From Bradyrhizobium sp. YR681 (GTDB taxonomy: Bacteria > Pseudomonadota > Alphaproteobacteria > Rhizobiales > Xanthobacteraceae): DNA of 64,000 bases. The translations under genes were made by a program, and so were the position numbers. The notes below the pieces were generated by a model. That model searched no databases. It saw only the letters and a program-made list of their open reading frames with translations, and was not told where the DNA came from. The DNA lies in NCBI RefSeq assembly GCF_000282615.1, contig NZ_AKIY01000192.1:26403-90402 (forward strand), read 5' to 3'. Shown piece by piece: positions 16,607 to 24,756 of this stretch (the first letter of the stretch is position 1; every line of letters begins with the position of its first letter).

Positions 16607-18085
16607 GTGTACAATGAAGATGTCGTGCCATTGGCGGCACGCCCCCTCGCCCAGCGCAGAGCCGGCCTTGCCTGGGCTCTGTGCAGTCTGCTTCCCGCAA
16701 TTTTCCTGCTCGGCCTGTTTGCGTTGACATGGCTCAGCGCGCCCGAGCATGACGACTTCTGCTTTGCGGATCTGTACGCGCGTCACGGCTTCGTCCAGAC
16801 TATTTCGATCGTCTACCATTCGCTGTCGGGACGCGTCGTGCCCCTGTTCCTGAGCCAGCTTCCGCCGGCGATCTCGGCAGCCATGAATGTCAGCCTGCTG
16901 TCGGCCTATTCGCTGACGCTGGCCGCGAGCGCCGGCCTATTCCTGCTCGGGTCGGCTGTCGCGATCGTCCGTGCATGGCCTCGCGCCGGCGCGCCGCAAT
17001 TGATCTTCCTCGCCCTGGCGTTTGCGAGCACCGTGGTCAGCGCCGCGCCGAGCCTGCGCGAGCTGCTCTATTGGCTGGCGGGCCTGACCTGCTACGTCCC
17101 CCCTGCCCTCATCACCATCCTGATCCTTGGCGAGTGCATCCGGGCGCTCGACACCGATACGGAATTTTCACGGCCGCTCACCATCGGCATGGCGCTGGGT
17201 GGGCTCGTTGCCGCGATGTGCAACGAGTTCACCAGCTTCTGGCTGCTGCTGATCCTCGCCGCATCCGTGCTCGCGCGTCATTTGTTCGGTCAGCCGCGCC
17301 AGATCGCGCAGCACAGCCTGATCGCCGCCGCCATCGCCATCGGCTTCGTCGTCGTGGTATCGGCCAGCGGCAACAGCACGCGCATGGAGCAATTGCCGAA
17401 TGCCGGGCATTTCCTGCCATCGGTGCTCAATGGCTTCCGCGATTCGCTGATCGGGCTCGGTCGATTTTTCCGCGAACCGGCCATCGTCGTCTCGCTGATC
17501 GCCGCGGGCGCCGTCACCCTGGTCGAGCCCGAGCCGGCGAGGTCGCCACCCGCGAGCGGCAAGATGCTCGCGCTTGGCATCATCGCCGTCTGCCTCGCCT
17601 GCTGCTACTTCGAATATTTTGCACATCAATATGCCACCGGATTCCGGCTCGTCGAGAGAGCGCAGAACGAGGCGCTGATCCTGCTGCTGTTCGGACTGAT
17701 GCTGAGTGTCAGGCTGTTGGTTCGCGCTTACCGCACGCCGTTGCGCCAGCGACTCTCGGCAAGCCTCTATCGCGGCTTGTTCGGTCCGGTCGCGCTGCCG
17801 ACAGGCCTTGGACTGCTCATGATCGCCGCGCTCGGCCTCAGTTCGACCGCCTCGCTGCTGCGCAAGCAGTGGCAGGACCTCCACCCCTACTGGCAGGAAA
17901 GCGTCGCACGGCACATCCTCCTGACGACGAGCCCGGAGCCGGTGGTCGCCGTGCCCAGGCACAAATGGACACCGTCCCTGCTGATGACCTCCGACGTGAC
18001 GGCCAATGCCGACAGATTGCCGAACGACTGCATTGCCAGATACTATCGCAAATCCGCCATCCACGCCGCCGACGCGTCACGCTGA
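16607..18085 (+). CDS. Multispanning membrane protein, GT-C glycosyltransferase-like (DUF6056-like)
   Basis: The 492-residue protein has about 11 membrane segments. After the first one comes APEHDDFCFADLYARHGF and then YHSLSGRV. An acidic pair in the first periplasmic loop followed by a SGR motif is characteristic of GT-C-like membrane proteins that use polyprenyl-phosphate sugars. A GTG at 16607 stands 6 nt behind AAGGGGG and is clearly the best start; translation from upstream TTG 16571 is unlikely. The next gene encodes a DPM1-like polyprenyl-phosphate glycosyltransferase, so the two would form a donor-synthase/transferase pair working at the periplasmic face. Family naming is from recollection and less sure than the topology. 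Confidence 0.65.
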   Translation: MYNEDVVPLAARPLAQRRAGLAWALCSLLPAIFLLGLFALTWLSAPEHDDFCFADLYARHGFVQTISIVYHSLSGRVVPLFLSQLPPAISAAMNVSLLSAYSLTLAASAGLFLLGSAVAIVRAWPRAGAPQLIFLALAFASTVVSAAPSLRELLYWLAGLTCYVPPALITILILGECIRALDTDTEFSRPLTIGMALGGLVAAMCNEFTSFWLLLILAASVLARHLFGQPRQIAQHSLIAAAIAIGFVVVVSASGNSTRMEQLPNAGHFLPSVLNGFRDSLIGLGRFFREPAIVVSLIAAGAVTLVEPEPARSPPASGKMLALGIIAVCLACCYFEYFAHQYATGFRLVERAQNEALILLLFGLMLSVRLLVRAYRTPLRQRLSASLYRGLFGPVALPTGLGLLMIAALGLSSTASLLRKQWQDLHPYWQESVARHILLTTSPEPVVAVPRHKWTPSLLMTSDVTANADRLPNDCIARYYRKSAIHAADASR

Positions 18086-18106
18086 CCACTTCCCCTTTCC
18101 AGAGAC

Positions 18107-19069
18107 ATGAACGTGAAAACAATCAGCGTCATTACGCCCTGCTACAACGAAGAGCTCAACGTCAGGGATTGCTATCAAGCGATCCGGGAGATCTTCGACA
18201 GCGAGCTCGAGGGCTATCGGCGCGAGCACATCTTCTGCGACAATGCCTCCGACGACCGCACCATGGAGATCCTGCGCGAGATCGCAGCCCAGGATCCCGC
18301 GGTGAAGATCATCGTCAACGCGCGCAATTTCGGGCCGCTGCGCAACACCTACAACGGAGTGATGGCGAGCAGCGGCGACGCCGTCCTGCTGTTCATGCCG
18401 GCCGACCTTCAGGACCCGCCCGAACTGCTTCCGCAGTTCGTCAAGCTCTGGGAGGCCGGCAACGAGATCGTCTACGGCATCCGCGCAGTCCGGGAAGAAA
18501 GTCGTCTGATGCGCGGGCTCCGCAACGCCTACTACCGCGTGCTGACCAGATTCTCCGAACTCAAGGTGCCGCCCGGCGTCGGTGACTTCCAGCTCGTCGA
18601 CAGGCGCGTCGTCGAGGCCATGCGCCACGTCCGCGACGCCTATCCGTTCATGCGCATGATGACGTTCGAGTGCGGCGGCCGCATGGTCGGCGTGCCCTAC
18701 ACCTGGCGCGAACGCAAAAAGGGATTCTCGAAGAACCGCGCCGGCGCGCTGATCGACCAGGGGCTCAACGGGCTGGTGTCCTTTACCACGGCGCCGGTCC
18801 GGTTCGGCCTGCTCGCCGGCTTTCTGATCTCGGCGCTCAGCATCGGCTATGCCATCGTCAATTTCGTGATCGGCCTCGTCCTGTACCGGCAACTGGCCGA
18901 GCCCGGCATCATCACGCTGATCGTCGCCATGTTCTTCTTCGGCGGCGTGCAATTGTTCTTCATGGGCATGATCGGGGAATACGTGCTCGCGATCTACGGG
19001 CAGGTGCGCGAGAAGCCCGTCGTGTTCGAGCGCGAGCGGGTCAATTTCGACCTGCCGCCCTCGTCCTAG
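18107..19069 (+). CDS. GT2 polyprenyl-phosphate glycosyltransferase (DPM1/GtrB-like) with two C-terminal membrane helices
   Basis: The 320-residue protein has ISVITPCYNEELNVRDCYQAI, an acidic motif in FCDNASDDRT, and FMPADLQDPPEL, the D-x-QDPPE signature of GtrB/ArnC/DPM1-like enzymes. Two membrane helices follow near 235-260 and 270-295 (FGLLAGFLISALSIGYAIV; IITLIVAMFFFGGVQLFFM). Such enzymes load a sugar onto undecaprenyl phosphate for use outside the cytoplasmic membrane. It follows the GT-C-like gene by 21 bp. Its TAG stop shares a palindromic CTAG with the stop of the convergent transketolase subunit gene, leaving no room for a terminator. Confidence 0.88.
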   Translation: MNVKTISVITPCYNEELNVRDCYQAIREIFDSELEGYRREHIFCDNASDDRTMEILREIAAQDPAVKIIVNARNFGPLRNTYNGVMASSGDAVLLFMPADLQDPPELLPQFVKLWEAGNEIVYGIRAVREESRLMRGLRNAYYRVLTRFSELKVPPGVGDFQLVDRRVVEAMRHVRDAYPFMRMMTFECGGRMVGVPYTWRERKKGFSKNRAGALIDQGLNGLVSFTTAPVRFGLLAGFLISALSIGYAIVNFVIGLVLYRQLAEPGIITLIVAMFFFGGVQLFFMGMIGEYVLAIYGQVREKPVVFERERVNFDLPPSS

Positions 19070-19989
19070 CGCTTCACCAGCGCCTGCTCGATCCGCGCGA
19101 CGATCGTCGGCACTGACAGGCCGGCGGCGTCGAGCAGTGCCTCGCGCGAACCCGCACTCGACGTCTTGCCGCCCTGCTCGGGAATGCCGAGGCCCGTGAC
19201 CGGCGCCCGCTTCGCGTCGCCGGCGAACACGCCGGCCACCAGACTGAACAGCCCACCGCGCAAAATATGCTCTTCGAGCGTCACGACAAGCGATGCATCG
19301 CGCACCGCATCGCGGATCGTGGCCTCGTCGAGCGGCTTCAGGCAGGAGATGCTGACGACGCCGACGTCCCTGCCGCGCCCCGCAAGCTCACCGGCCGCAT
19401 CCAGCGCGCGCGAGGCGATCGGCCCGGAGGAGAGGATCACGACATCCCGTCCCTCGCGCAGGACCCGCGGCTTGCGAATGTCGGTCACGACAGAGCCGAG
19501 ATTGGGCTCACCCTGCCGGCTGAGCCGCAGATAGGACGGTCTGCCGCTTCCTGCGATCAGACGCGTTGCGGCGCGCACCTCCATGGGATCGCAGGGCACG
19601 AACACCTCGATGCCCGGCAGCATCGACATGATGCCTGCGTCCTCCAGCGCATGATGCGTGTAGCCCTGGCTGCCATAGGCATAGCCGGCGCCGACCGCCA
19701 CGACCTTGACGTCGGCGCCGTGGTAGCAGACGTCGTTGCGGAGCTGCTCGAGGCAGCGCAGCGTCGGGAAATTGCCGATCGAGTAGATGAAGACCGTCTT
19801 GCCCGACAGCGCAATGCCGGCGGCGATGCCCGCCATGTTCTGCTCGGCGACGCCGACATTGAGATAGCGCTCGGGAAATTTCGCGGCAAAAGGCTCCAGC
19901 ACGGAATAGCCGAGATCGCCGCAGAGCAGCCAGATGTCGGGGTTCTCGCTCGCCGCCTGCGACAGGCTCTCGATGAACGTCGTCCTCAT
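19066..19989 (-). CDS. Transketolase-like C-terminal subunit (pyrimidine-binding and C-terminal domains)
   Basis: The 307-residue protein has the middle and C-terminal domains of split transketolases. It starts TTFIESLSQAASENPDIWLLCGDLGY, has NVGVAEQNMAGIAAGIAL, whose Glu activates the thiamine ring, and TVFIYSIGNFPTLR, and ends with the transketolase C domain (VVGVVSISCLKPLD, LVVTLEEHILRGG). It needs the partner encoded just upstream, whose stop overlaps this ATG (ATGA). Split pairs of this kind occur in surface-glycan and antibiotic sugar loci and move two-carbon ketol units. That suggests synthesis of a branched or chain-extended sugar rather than central metabolism (inference). Confidence 0.88.
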   Translation of the reverse strand: MRTTFIESLSQAASENPDIWLLCGDLGYSVLEPFAAKFPERYLNVGVAEQNMAGIAAGIALSGKTVFIYSIGNFPTLRCLEQLRNDVCYHGADVKVVAVGAGYAYGSQGYTHHALEDAGIMSMLPGIEVFVPCDPMEVRAATRLIAGSGRPSYLRLSRQGEPNLGSVVTDIRKPRVLREGRDVVILSSGPIASRALDAAGELAGRGRDVGVVSISCLKPLDEATIRDAVRDASLVVTLEEHILRGGLFSLVAGVFAGDAKRAPVTGLGIPEQGGKTSSAGSREALLDAAGLSVPTIVARIEQALVKR

Positions 19990-20804
19990 GCGCCGACCTC
20001 GGCCAGCGCCTGCGCGAGCAGCTCATCCGAGGGTGAGCGGTAATGCCATTCGAGCTTGTTCTCCATGAAGCTCACGCCCTTGCCCTTCACGGTGTGGGCG
20101 ATCACCACGGTCGGCCGGCCCGATGTTTCAGGCACGGCGCCCAGCACGCGTTCCAGCGCAGCGACATCGTGGCCGTCGATTTCCTCGACATGCCAGCCGA
20201 ACGCCTTCCACTTCTCGGCGAAGGGATCGAGGTTCAGCACCTCGGCCACCGATCCAAAGCTCTGGATCTTGTTGAAGTCGACGATGACGCAGAGATTGCC
20301 AAGCTTGTGGTGGGGCGCAAACAGGATGCCTTCCCAGTTCGAGCCCTCGTCACATTCGCCGTCGCTGAGCAGGCAGAATACACGGCTCCCGGCACCTGCC
20401 GAGCGCGCGGCGAGCGCCATGCCGATCGCAATTGGAAGTCCATGGCCGAGCGAGCCGGTCGAGACCTCGACGCCGGGAACGGCGTGGCTGACGTGACCGG
20501 TGAAGATCGATCCGTCGCGGCAATAGCTGTCGAGGTCGGCCGGCGAAAAGAAGCCGCATTCGGCCAGCGTGGCGTACATGATCGCGGTGGCGTGGCCCTT
20601 GCTGAGCACGAAGCGGTCGCGGCCCGGGCTTTGCGGATCGGCCGGATCGACGCGCAGGATCCGCGTGTACAGCACCGCCAGAATGTCCGCCATCGAGAGG
20701 CAGCCGCCGATATGCGAGGCCTTGGCGGCATGCACCATCCGCAGCGCGTGCGCGCGAATGCGCCGCGCAAACTCTTTCGGCTCAGGAAGATTTGGTCGCG
20801 TCAT
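19986..20804 (-). CDS. Transketolase-like N-terminal subunit (thiamine pyrophosphate-binding)
   Basis: The 272-residue subunit carries the diphosphate/Mg2+ motif GDGECDEGSNWEGILFAPHHKLGNLCVIVDFNK-like pattern, visible as LLSDGECDEGSNWE followed by VIVDFNKIQ, which is the GDG...N motif with S in place of G. HIGGCLSMADILAVLY and KGHATAIMYATLAECGF match transketolase substrate-channel motifs. It works with the C-terminal subunit encoded next. The gene overlaps the upstream epimerase gene by 23 bp, so the three are one operon. The full-length housekeeping transketolase is about 660 residues in one chain; here the split architecture fits specialised sugar pathways. Confidence 0.88.
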   Translation of the reverse strand: MTRPNLPEPKEFARRIRAHALRMVHAAKASHIGGCLSMADILAVLYTRILRVDPADPQSPGRDRFVLSKGHATAIMYATLAECGFFSPADLDSYCRDGSIFTGHVSHAVPGVEVSTGSLGHGLPIAIGMALAARSAGAGSRVFCLLSDGECDEGSNWEGILFAPHHKLGNLCVIVDFNKIQSFGSVAEVLNLDPFAEKWKAFGWHVEEIDGHDVAALERVLGAVPETSGRPTVVIAHTVKGKGVSFMENKLEWHYRSPSDELLAQALAEVGA

Positions 20805-21699
20805 GCCAGTCTACCGTTTCGCGCAGTCCTTCGTCCAACGACACTTCGGGCTTCCAGCCCAACGCGAGCATGCGCGAAACGTCCGCGGCCAGGATCATAA
20901 CCTGATCGGGCCGGTACGCCAACTCGCCGAAGCCGAGGCTCGCGGCGGGATCGACGAGATCGCGCAGTCGCGTCACCGTCTCGCGCAGCGGCGGCGCCTC
21001 CGGGCTGCCGACGTTGAAGATGCCGCGCGCGGAATCATGCGTGATCGCCAGCCGGAAGGCGCTGGCGGCATCGCGGGCGTGCAAAAATCCCCAGCGCTGC
21101 TCGCAGGCGGTCAGTGCCATGTGTTGGCCCGAGCGCAGGTTCCGGATCATGCTCGGGATCAGCCAGTAATCCGCATCCCTGGGGCCATAGGTCGAGAAGA
21201 TCCGCAGCCAGGCCGCGCGCAGCCCCCGCTCCTCGCAAAGGCGCATCGCCATCGATCCGGCCGCGAGCTTGGCCATGCCGTAAAGCGTGGTCGGCCGCGG
21301 GATATCGTCCTCGTGGATGGCGCGATCATACGGGCCGTATTCGGCCTGCGATCCGGCGCCGACGAAGATTTTGGCGCCGGCCGCGGCGGCGAGCTCGGCC
21401 AGCCCGACCGTGTCGGGCACGTTCGCCGCCTGAACCGGGCTGTTGCGGTCGGCACCCGCGACGCCGCGCCAGGCCATGTGGACGACCGCCTCCGGGGCGA
21501 AGGCCGCCAGCGGCCCGCGCAGTCCGTCCAGATCTTCCAGACAGCCGGGAATCACGTGCAGCCGGTCATTAACCTCGTCCAGGCGCCAGGACGCGCTTTC
21601 CGGCCGCAACAGGACAGCCGCCTCGTGCCCCCGTGCCACGAGGTCCGCAACGAGATAGGAGCCCAGAAAACCGCTCGCGCCGGTGACAAAAACACGCAT
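20782..21699 (-). CDS. NAD(P)-dependent sugar epimerase/dehydratase (extended SDR)
   Basis: The 305-residue enzyme starts with VFVTGASGFLGSYLVADLV (GxxGxxG cofactor loop), has VVHMAWRG, and a catalytic Tyr in TTLYGMAKLAAG (YxxxK). This layout is that of nucleotide-sugar epimerases, dehydratases and reductases. It is the first gene of the operon with the split transketolase, so it may act before or after the two-carbon transfer, for example reducing or epimerising the 4-keto intermediate made by the CDP-glucose dehydratase nearby. That order is inference. The ATG at 21699 faces the sulfotransferase gene across 158 bp. Confidence 0.85.
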   Translation of the reverse strand: MRVFVTGASGFLGSYLVADLVARGHEAAVLLRPESASWRLDEVNDRLHVIPGCLEDLDGLRGPLAAFAPEAVVHMAWRGVAGADRNSPVQAANVPDTVGLAELAAAAGAKIFVGAGSQAEYGPYDRAIHEDDIPRPTTLYGMAKLAAGSMAMRLCEERGLRAAWLRIFSTYGPRDADYWLIPSMIRNLRSGQHMALTACEQRWGFLHARDAASAFRLAITHDSARGIFNVGSPEAPPLRETVTRLRDLVDPAASLGFGELAYRPDQVMILAADVSRMLALGWKPEVSLDEGLRETVDWHDATKSS

Positions 21700-21764
21700 G
21701 GCGTCCCGCGTAGATCAGCCACCCCGGCCCGTCAACGTCCGGCGGTGCAACCTGCACTGCCTTC

Positions 21765-21780
21765 CGGCCCGGCCGGGCCG
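21765..21780. promoter_or_regulatory. 16-bp perfect palindrome in a divergent promoter region
   Basis: CGGCCCGGCCGGGCCG lies between the divergent epimerase and sulfotransferase genes. Terminators are not expected between divergent genes, so an operator or a structural element is more likely. The half site CGGCCCGG also forms the hairpin at 2580-2600. Confidence 0.3.
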
Positions 21781-21857
21781 ATCCGAACTTGATTATCCGG
21801 CCCATGCAGCTAAACGGGGGGCCAGGATCGAGCTTCGACGACACGAGGGATAGACGC

Positions 21858-22811
21858 ATGAGCGACTTCAGGCTGGCCATGGTTTCCGCGGGCTTCGAGC
21901 ACGGCGGCAACGTTACCCATCGTCACTTCGACGGCCATCCCGACCTGCTCGTCTACCCCTTCGAGTCGCAGCTCGGAAACCGCAACTTCAACGACTTCCT
22001 CGCCTCGGTCGAGCGCGTGCAGTACCGCTATCCCGAATTTCCGGAAGGGCTGACGGCGACCGAGCTCTACGAGCAGATGATCGACGAGGAGCTGAAGACG
22101 TTCCTGCGCAAGCGCAACGGCTCCAAGTTCCGCGACGCCGACTGCGTGCTGGACGAGAAGAAGCGCGTCGCCGAATTCGTCCGGCTGTGCGGCGAGGCGC
22201 CGATCCCGCGCCGCAAGGTCATCGAGGCCTTCTTCCGTTCGACCTTCACGGCCTGGGAGAACTATTACACCAAGCCGCGCGCGGGCATGGTGCATGTCGG
22301 CTACTCGCCCGCCATCGGCATCGATGCCGACCGCATGGTGCGCGACTTCCCCAACGTCCGCATCCTGCACATCGTGCGCAATCCGTTCTCGGCCTACCGC
22401 GACACCAAGCGCCGCCCGTTCCCGCAGCCGCTGACGAAGTACCTGATCACCTGGAACATCTACCATTCGACGGTCGAGATGTTCGCCAAGATGTATCCCG
22501 AGAACGTGCGCATCTTCCGCTACGAGGACCTCGTCGAGGACAAGCGCAAGTTCATGACCGAGGCCGCCGGCTTCATCGGCGTGCCTTTCGCGGACAGCAT
22601 GCTCTATCCGAGCTGGAACGGCGTCGAGATCAAGGATTCCATCGCGCCCTGGGGCACCGTGCTCAAGAGCACCAAGGACTACAACAAGGCCGTCATCGAG
22701 GAGCTCTCGGACGACGAGCGCAAGCAGATCGCGCAGGGCACCGCGGCGCTGGCCCGCCATTTCGGCTACGACCAGATCGACTATCTGGGCCCGCTCTATC
22801 GTGCTGGGTAA
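21858..22811 (+). CDS. Sulfotransferase-family protein
   Basis: The 317-residue protein shows the 3'-phosphate-binding part of PAPS-dependent sulfotransferases in VRILHIVRNPFSAYRDTKRR (R and S of the 3'PB motif) and a typical acidic stretch in RIFRYEDLVEDKRKFM; the C-terminal end resembles bacterial carbohydrate sulfotransferases. The usual 5'-PSB lysine loop at the N-terminus (GxxRSGT) is not obvious; SAGFEHGGN stands there instead. That is an oddity: PAPS use is not certain, and a related transferase without PAPS is possible. The ATG at 21858 has AGGGAT upstream and is preferred over 21789. It overlaps the kinase-like gene by 11 bp. Confidence 0.72.
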   Translation: MSDFRLAMVSAGFEHGGNVTHRHFDGHPDLLVYPFESQLGNRNFNDFLASVERVQYRYPEFPEGLTATELYEQMIDEELKTFLRKRNGSKFRDADCVLDEKKRVAEFVRLCGEAPIPRRKVIEAFFRSTFTAWENYYTKPRAGMVHVGYSPAIGIDADRMVRDFPNVRILHIVRNPFSAYRDTKRRPFPQPLTKYLITWNIYHSTVEMFAKMYPENVRIFRYEDLVEDKRKFMTEAAGFIGVPFADSMLYPSWNGVEIKDSIAPWGTVLKSTKDYNKAVIEELSDDERKQIAQGTAALARHFGYDQIDYLGPLYRAG

Positions 22812-23688
22812 GATCGCGTTCTTCGAAACCGACGACCGCCCCGACATCGGCGCCGACCGCGCGCGCATCCTGCCCGCGCTGCTGCGCCATCTGCAATCAT
22901 CCGACCGCAACGCCGTCGTGACGCCAGCGCTCGGCGGCACGCTCGGCATCTGCTTCGATGCGCAGATCGCAGGCAAGAAGCGGTTCCTGAAGACGCATCT
23001 TGCGGACGCGACCGCCCATGCCGGCTTCGCGGGAGAAGTCGATATCCTCTTCCATCTCTACGGCAAGGCGATCGTGCTCGACCGTTTCGAGCTCGCCCTT
23101 GCGGACGGAACGAAGCGGTTGTGCCTGCTGATGCCCGCGCTCGCCCCGCTGCCCGGCCCGATGCAGCCTGCGGACGCCGACGCGATGGCACGCGGATGCA
23201 GCGAACCGCTCAAGGATTGGCCGCCGCATAATCTCCCCACGTTCGACCGCTATCTGGCTGCCGCCGCGCGTGCCCTCGGGACTCTGTCGGACCGCAGCCT
23301 GCTGGAGCCGGCAGGCGCGGCCGAAGTGCACCGGCTGATCGCGCTGCTCGGGGAGCGTTCTCCAGAGTTGCCGCAAGCGCTCTGCCACGGCGATTTCGGA
23401 CCGAAGAACATCATGCTTGACGGCACCGAACCGCGCGTCATCGATTGGGAAGACGCGTTCCTCGGCATCGCCGGCTACGATTATCTCTACTGGCTGACAT
23501 TCATGGAGAACCGGCCGTTCCTGCAAACCGCAGCGTTCGGCCGAACCGCTCTTCCGCCCGAGATCGAGCGCGCCATCCTCGCGCTCGTCGTGCTGCTCAA
23601 ATCCTACCTCGCGGTCTGCTCGGGCGCGTATCTCAAGCACGCGGTGTCCCCGCAGGCTCGCATCACGGAAATTCTCGAGCTGCGCTGA
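22801..23688 (+). CDS. APH-family kinase-like phosphotransferase
   Basis: The 295-residue protein has the aminoglycoside-phosphotransferase-type catalytic loop CHGDFGPKNIM (H-G-D-x-x-x-x-N) and the Mg2+-binding VIDWEDAFLG (D-x-x-x-x-G) around residues 198-225. An N-terminal lobe has KRFLKTHLA, which could carry the ATP lysine. In glycan loci such kinases phosphorylate sugars, choline-like substituents or lipid-linked intermediates; antibiotic resistance is unlikely here. The GTG start lies inside the end of the sulfotransferase gene, so both are translated together. Its TGA stop abuts the TCA of the convergent dehydratase (TGATCA). Confidence 0.75.
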   Translation: MLGKIAFFETDDRPDIGADRARILPALLRHLQSSDRNAVVTPALGGTLGICFDAQIAGKKRFLKTHLADATAHAGFAGEVDILFHLYGKAIVLDRFELALADGTKRLCLLMPALAPLPGPMQPADADAMARGCSEPLKDWPPHNLPTFDRYLAAAARALGTLSDRSLLEPAGAAEVHRLIALLGERSPELPQALCHGDFGPKNIMLDGTEPRVIDWEDAFLGIAGYDYLYWLTFMENRPFLQTAAFGRTALPPEIERAILALVVLLKSYLAVCSGAYLKHAVSPQARITEILELR

Positions 23689-24756
23689 TCACGCCGCCGG
23701 CGCGGTGCCGACGACCTGGTCGAGCTGATCGAGCGAGAACGCGCGCAGGTCCTTCCCCTCGCGCAGCGCCCTGTACCAGTCGACGGTGAGGCGCAGGCCC
23801 TGCGCCAGATCGAGCCGCGGCGTCCAGCCGAGCTCGCTGCGCGCCTTGGCGCAGTCGAGCCTGAGATAGGCGGCCTCGTGCGGATGCGGGCCAGCATCGG
23901 CGGTCCAGCGCGCGCCGTCTCCCCACAGCGCGATCAGCTGTTCGACCACGGCCCCGACCGGCACCTCGCTTGCGGCATCCGGCCCGAAATTCCAGCCGCC
24001 GATGAAGCGCTCCTCACCCGCCAGCCGCTCGACCAGCTTGAGATAGCCGAGCACCGGATCGAGCGCGTGCTGCCAGGGCCGCACCGAATTGGGATTGCGG
24101 ATGCGCAAGGGCTCGCCCCCCAGGAACGCCTGCATCGCATCGGGCACCAGGCGGTCGCGCGCCCAGTCGCCGCCGCCGAACACGTTTCCCGCACGCGCCG
24201 TCGCAACGCGCGCCGCGCCGGGTCCGTTGAAGAAGCTGTGGCGATAGGAGTGCGTGACGAGCTCGGCACAGGCCTTGCTGTTGCTGTAGGGATCGTCGCC
24301 GCCGAGGCGATCGCCCTCGCGAAACGCGCTGCCCGCGCCATTGTTCTCGTAGCATTTGTCGCTGGTGACATTCAGGATCACCTGCACTGAACGCAGCTGC
24401 CGCGCGGCCTCCAGCACATGCACGGTGCCCATCACATTGGTCGCAAAGGTCTCGACCGGCTCCTCGTAGGAGGGCCGCACCAGCGCCTGCGCAGCCATGT
24501 GGATGACGATGTCGGGTGCGGCCTCCGCCATCGCGGCGCGTAAAGTGGAGAGATCGCGGATGTCGGCGATGCGGTGCTTGATGTCGTCGGCGATCCGCGC
24601 CGTCACGAACAGCGAGGATTGATGCGTCGGTGCCAGCGCATAGCCGTAGACGTCGGCCCCGAGGCGGCGCAGCAGCAGCGAGGCCCAGGCGCCCTTGAAG
24701 CCGGTATGGCCGGTGAGAAAGACCTTCTTGCCGCGCCAGAATGCGGGATCCGTCAC
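23689..24756 (-). CDS. rfbG: CDP-glucose 4,6-dehydratase
   Basis: The 355-residue extended SDR opens with DPAFWRGKKVFLTGHTGFKGAWASLLL, the family-typical lead, continues with IHMAAQALVRPSYEEPVETF, the TSDKCYEN active-site stretch and DPYSNSKACAEL (YxxxK). It converts CDP-glucose into CDP-4-keto-6-deoxyglucose, the branch point for 3,6-dideoxy and branched sugars. The GTG at 24756 is preferred because it follows GGAGGG, overlaps the rfbF stop by 4 bp and gives the usual protein length of about 357; earlier ATGs at 24789 and 24768 exist. No RfbH-type dehydratase for 3,6-dideoxyhexoses is present, so the product goes another way. Confidence 0.92.
   Translation of the reverse strand: MTDPAFWRGKKVFLTGHTGFKGAWASLLLRRLGADVYGYALAPTHQSSLFVTARIADDIKHRIADIRDLSTLRAAMAEAAPDIVIHMAAQALVRPSYEEPVETFATNVMGTVHVLEAARQLRSVQVILNVTSDKCYENNGAGSAFREGDRLGGDDPYSNSKACAELVTHSYRHSFFNGPGAARVATARAGNVFGGGDWARDRLVPDAMQAFLGGEPLRIRNPNSVRPWQHALDPVLGYLKLVERLAGEERFIGGWNFGPDAASEVPVGAVVEQLIALWGDGARWTADAGPHPHEAAYLRLDCAKARSELGWTPRLDLAQGLRLTVDWYRALREGKDLRAFSLDQLDQVVGTAPAA

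Noticed and set aside
22801..23688. Aminoglycoside resistance gene
   Set aside because: The catalytic loop is of APH type, but the tight coupling to a sulfotransferase gene in a glycan locus argues for a sugar or lipid substrate.
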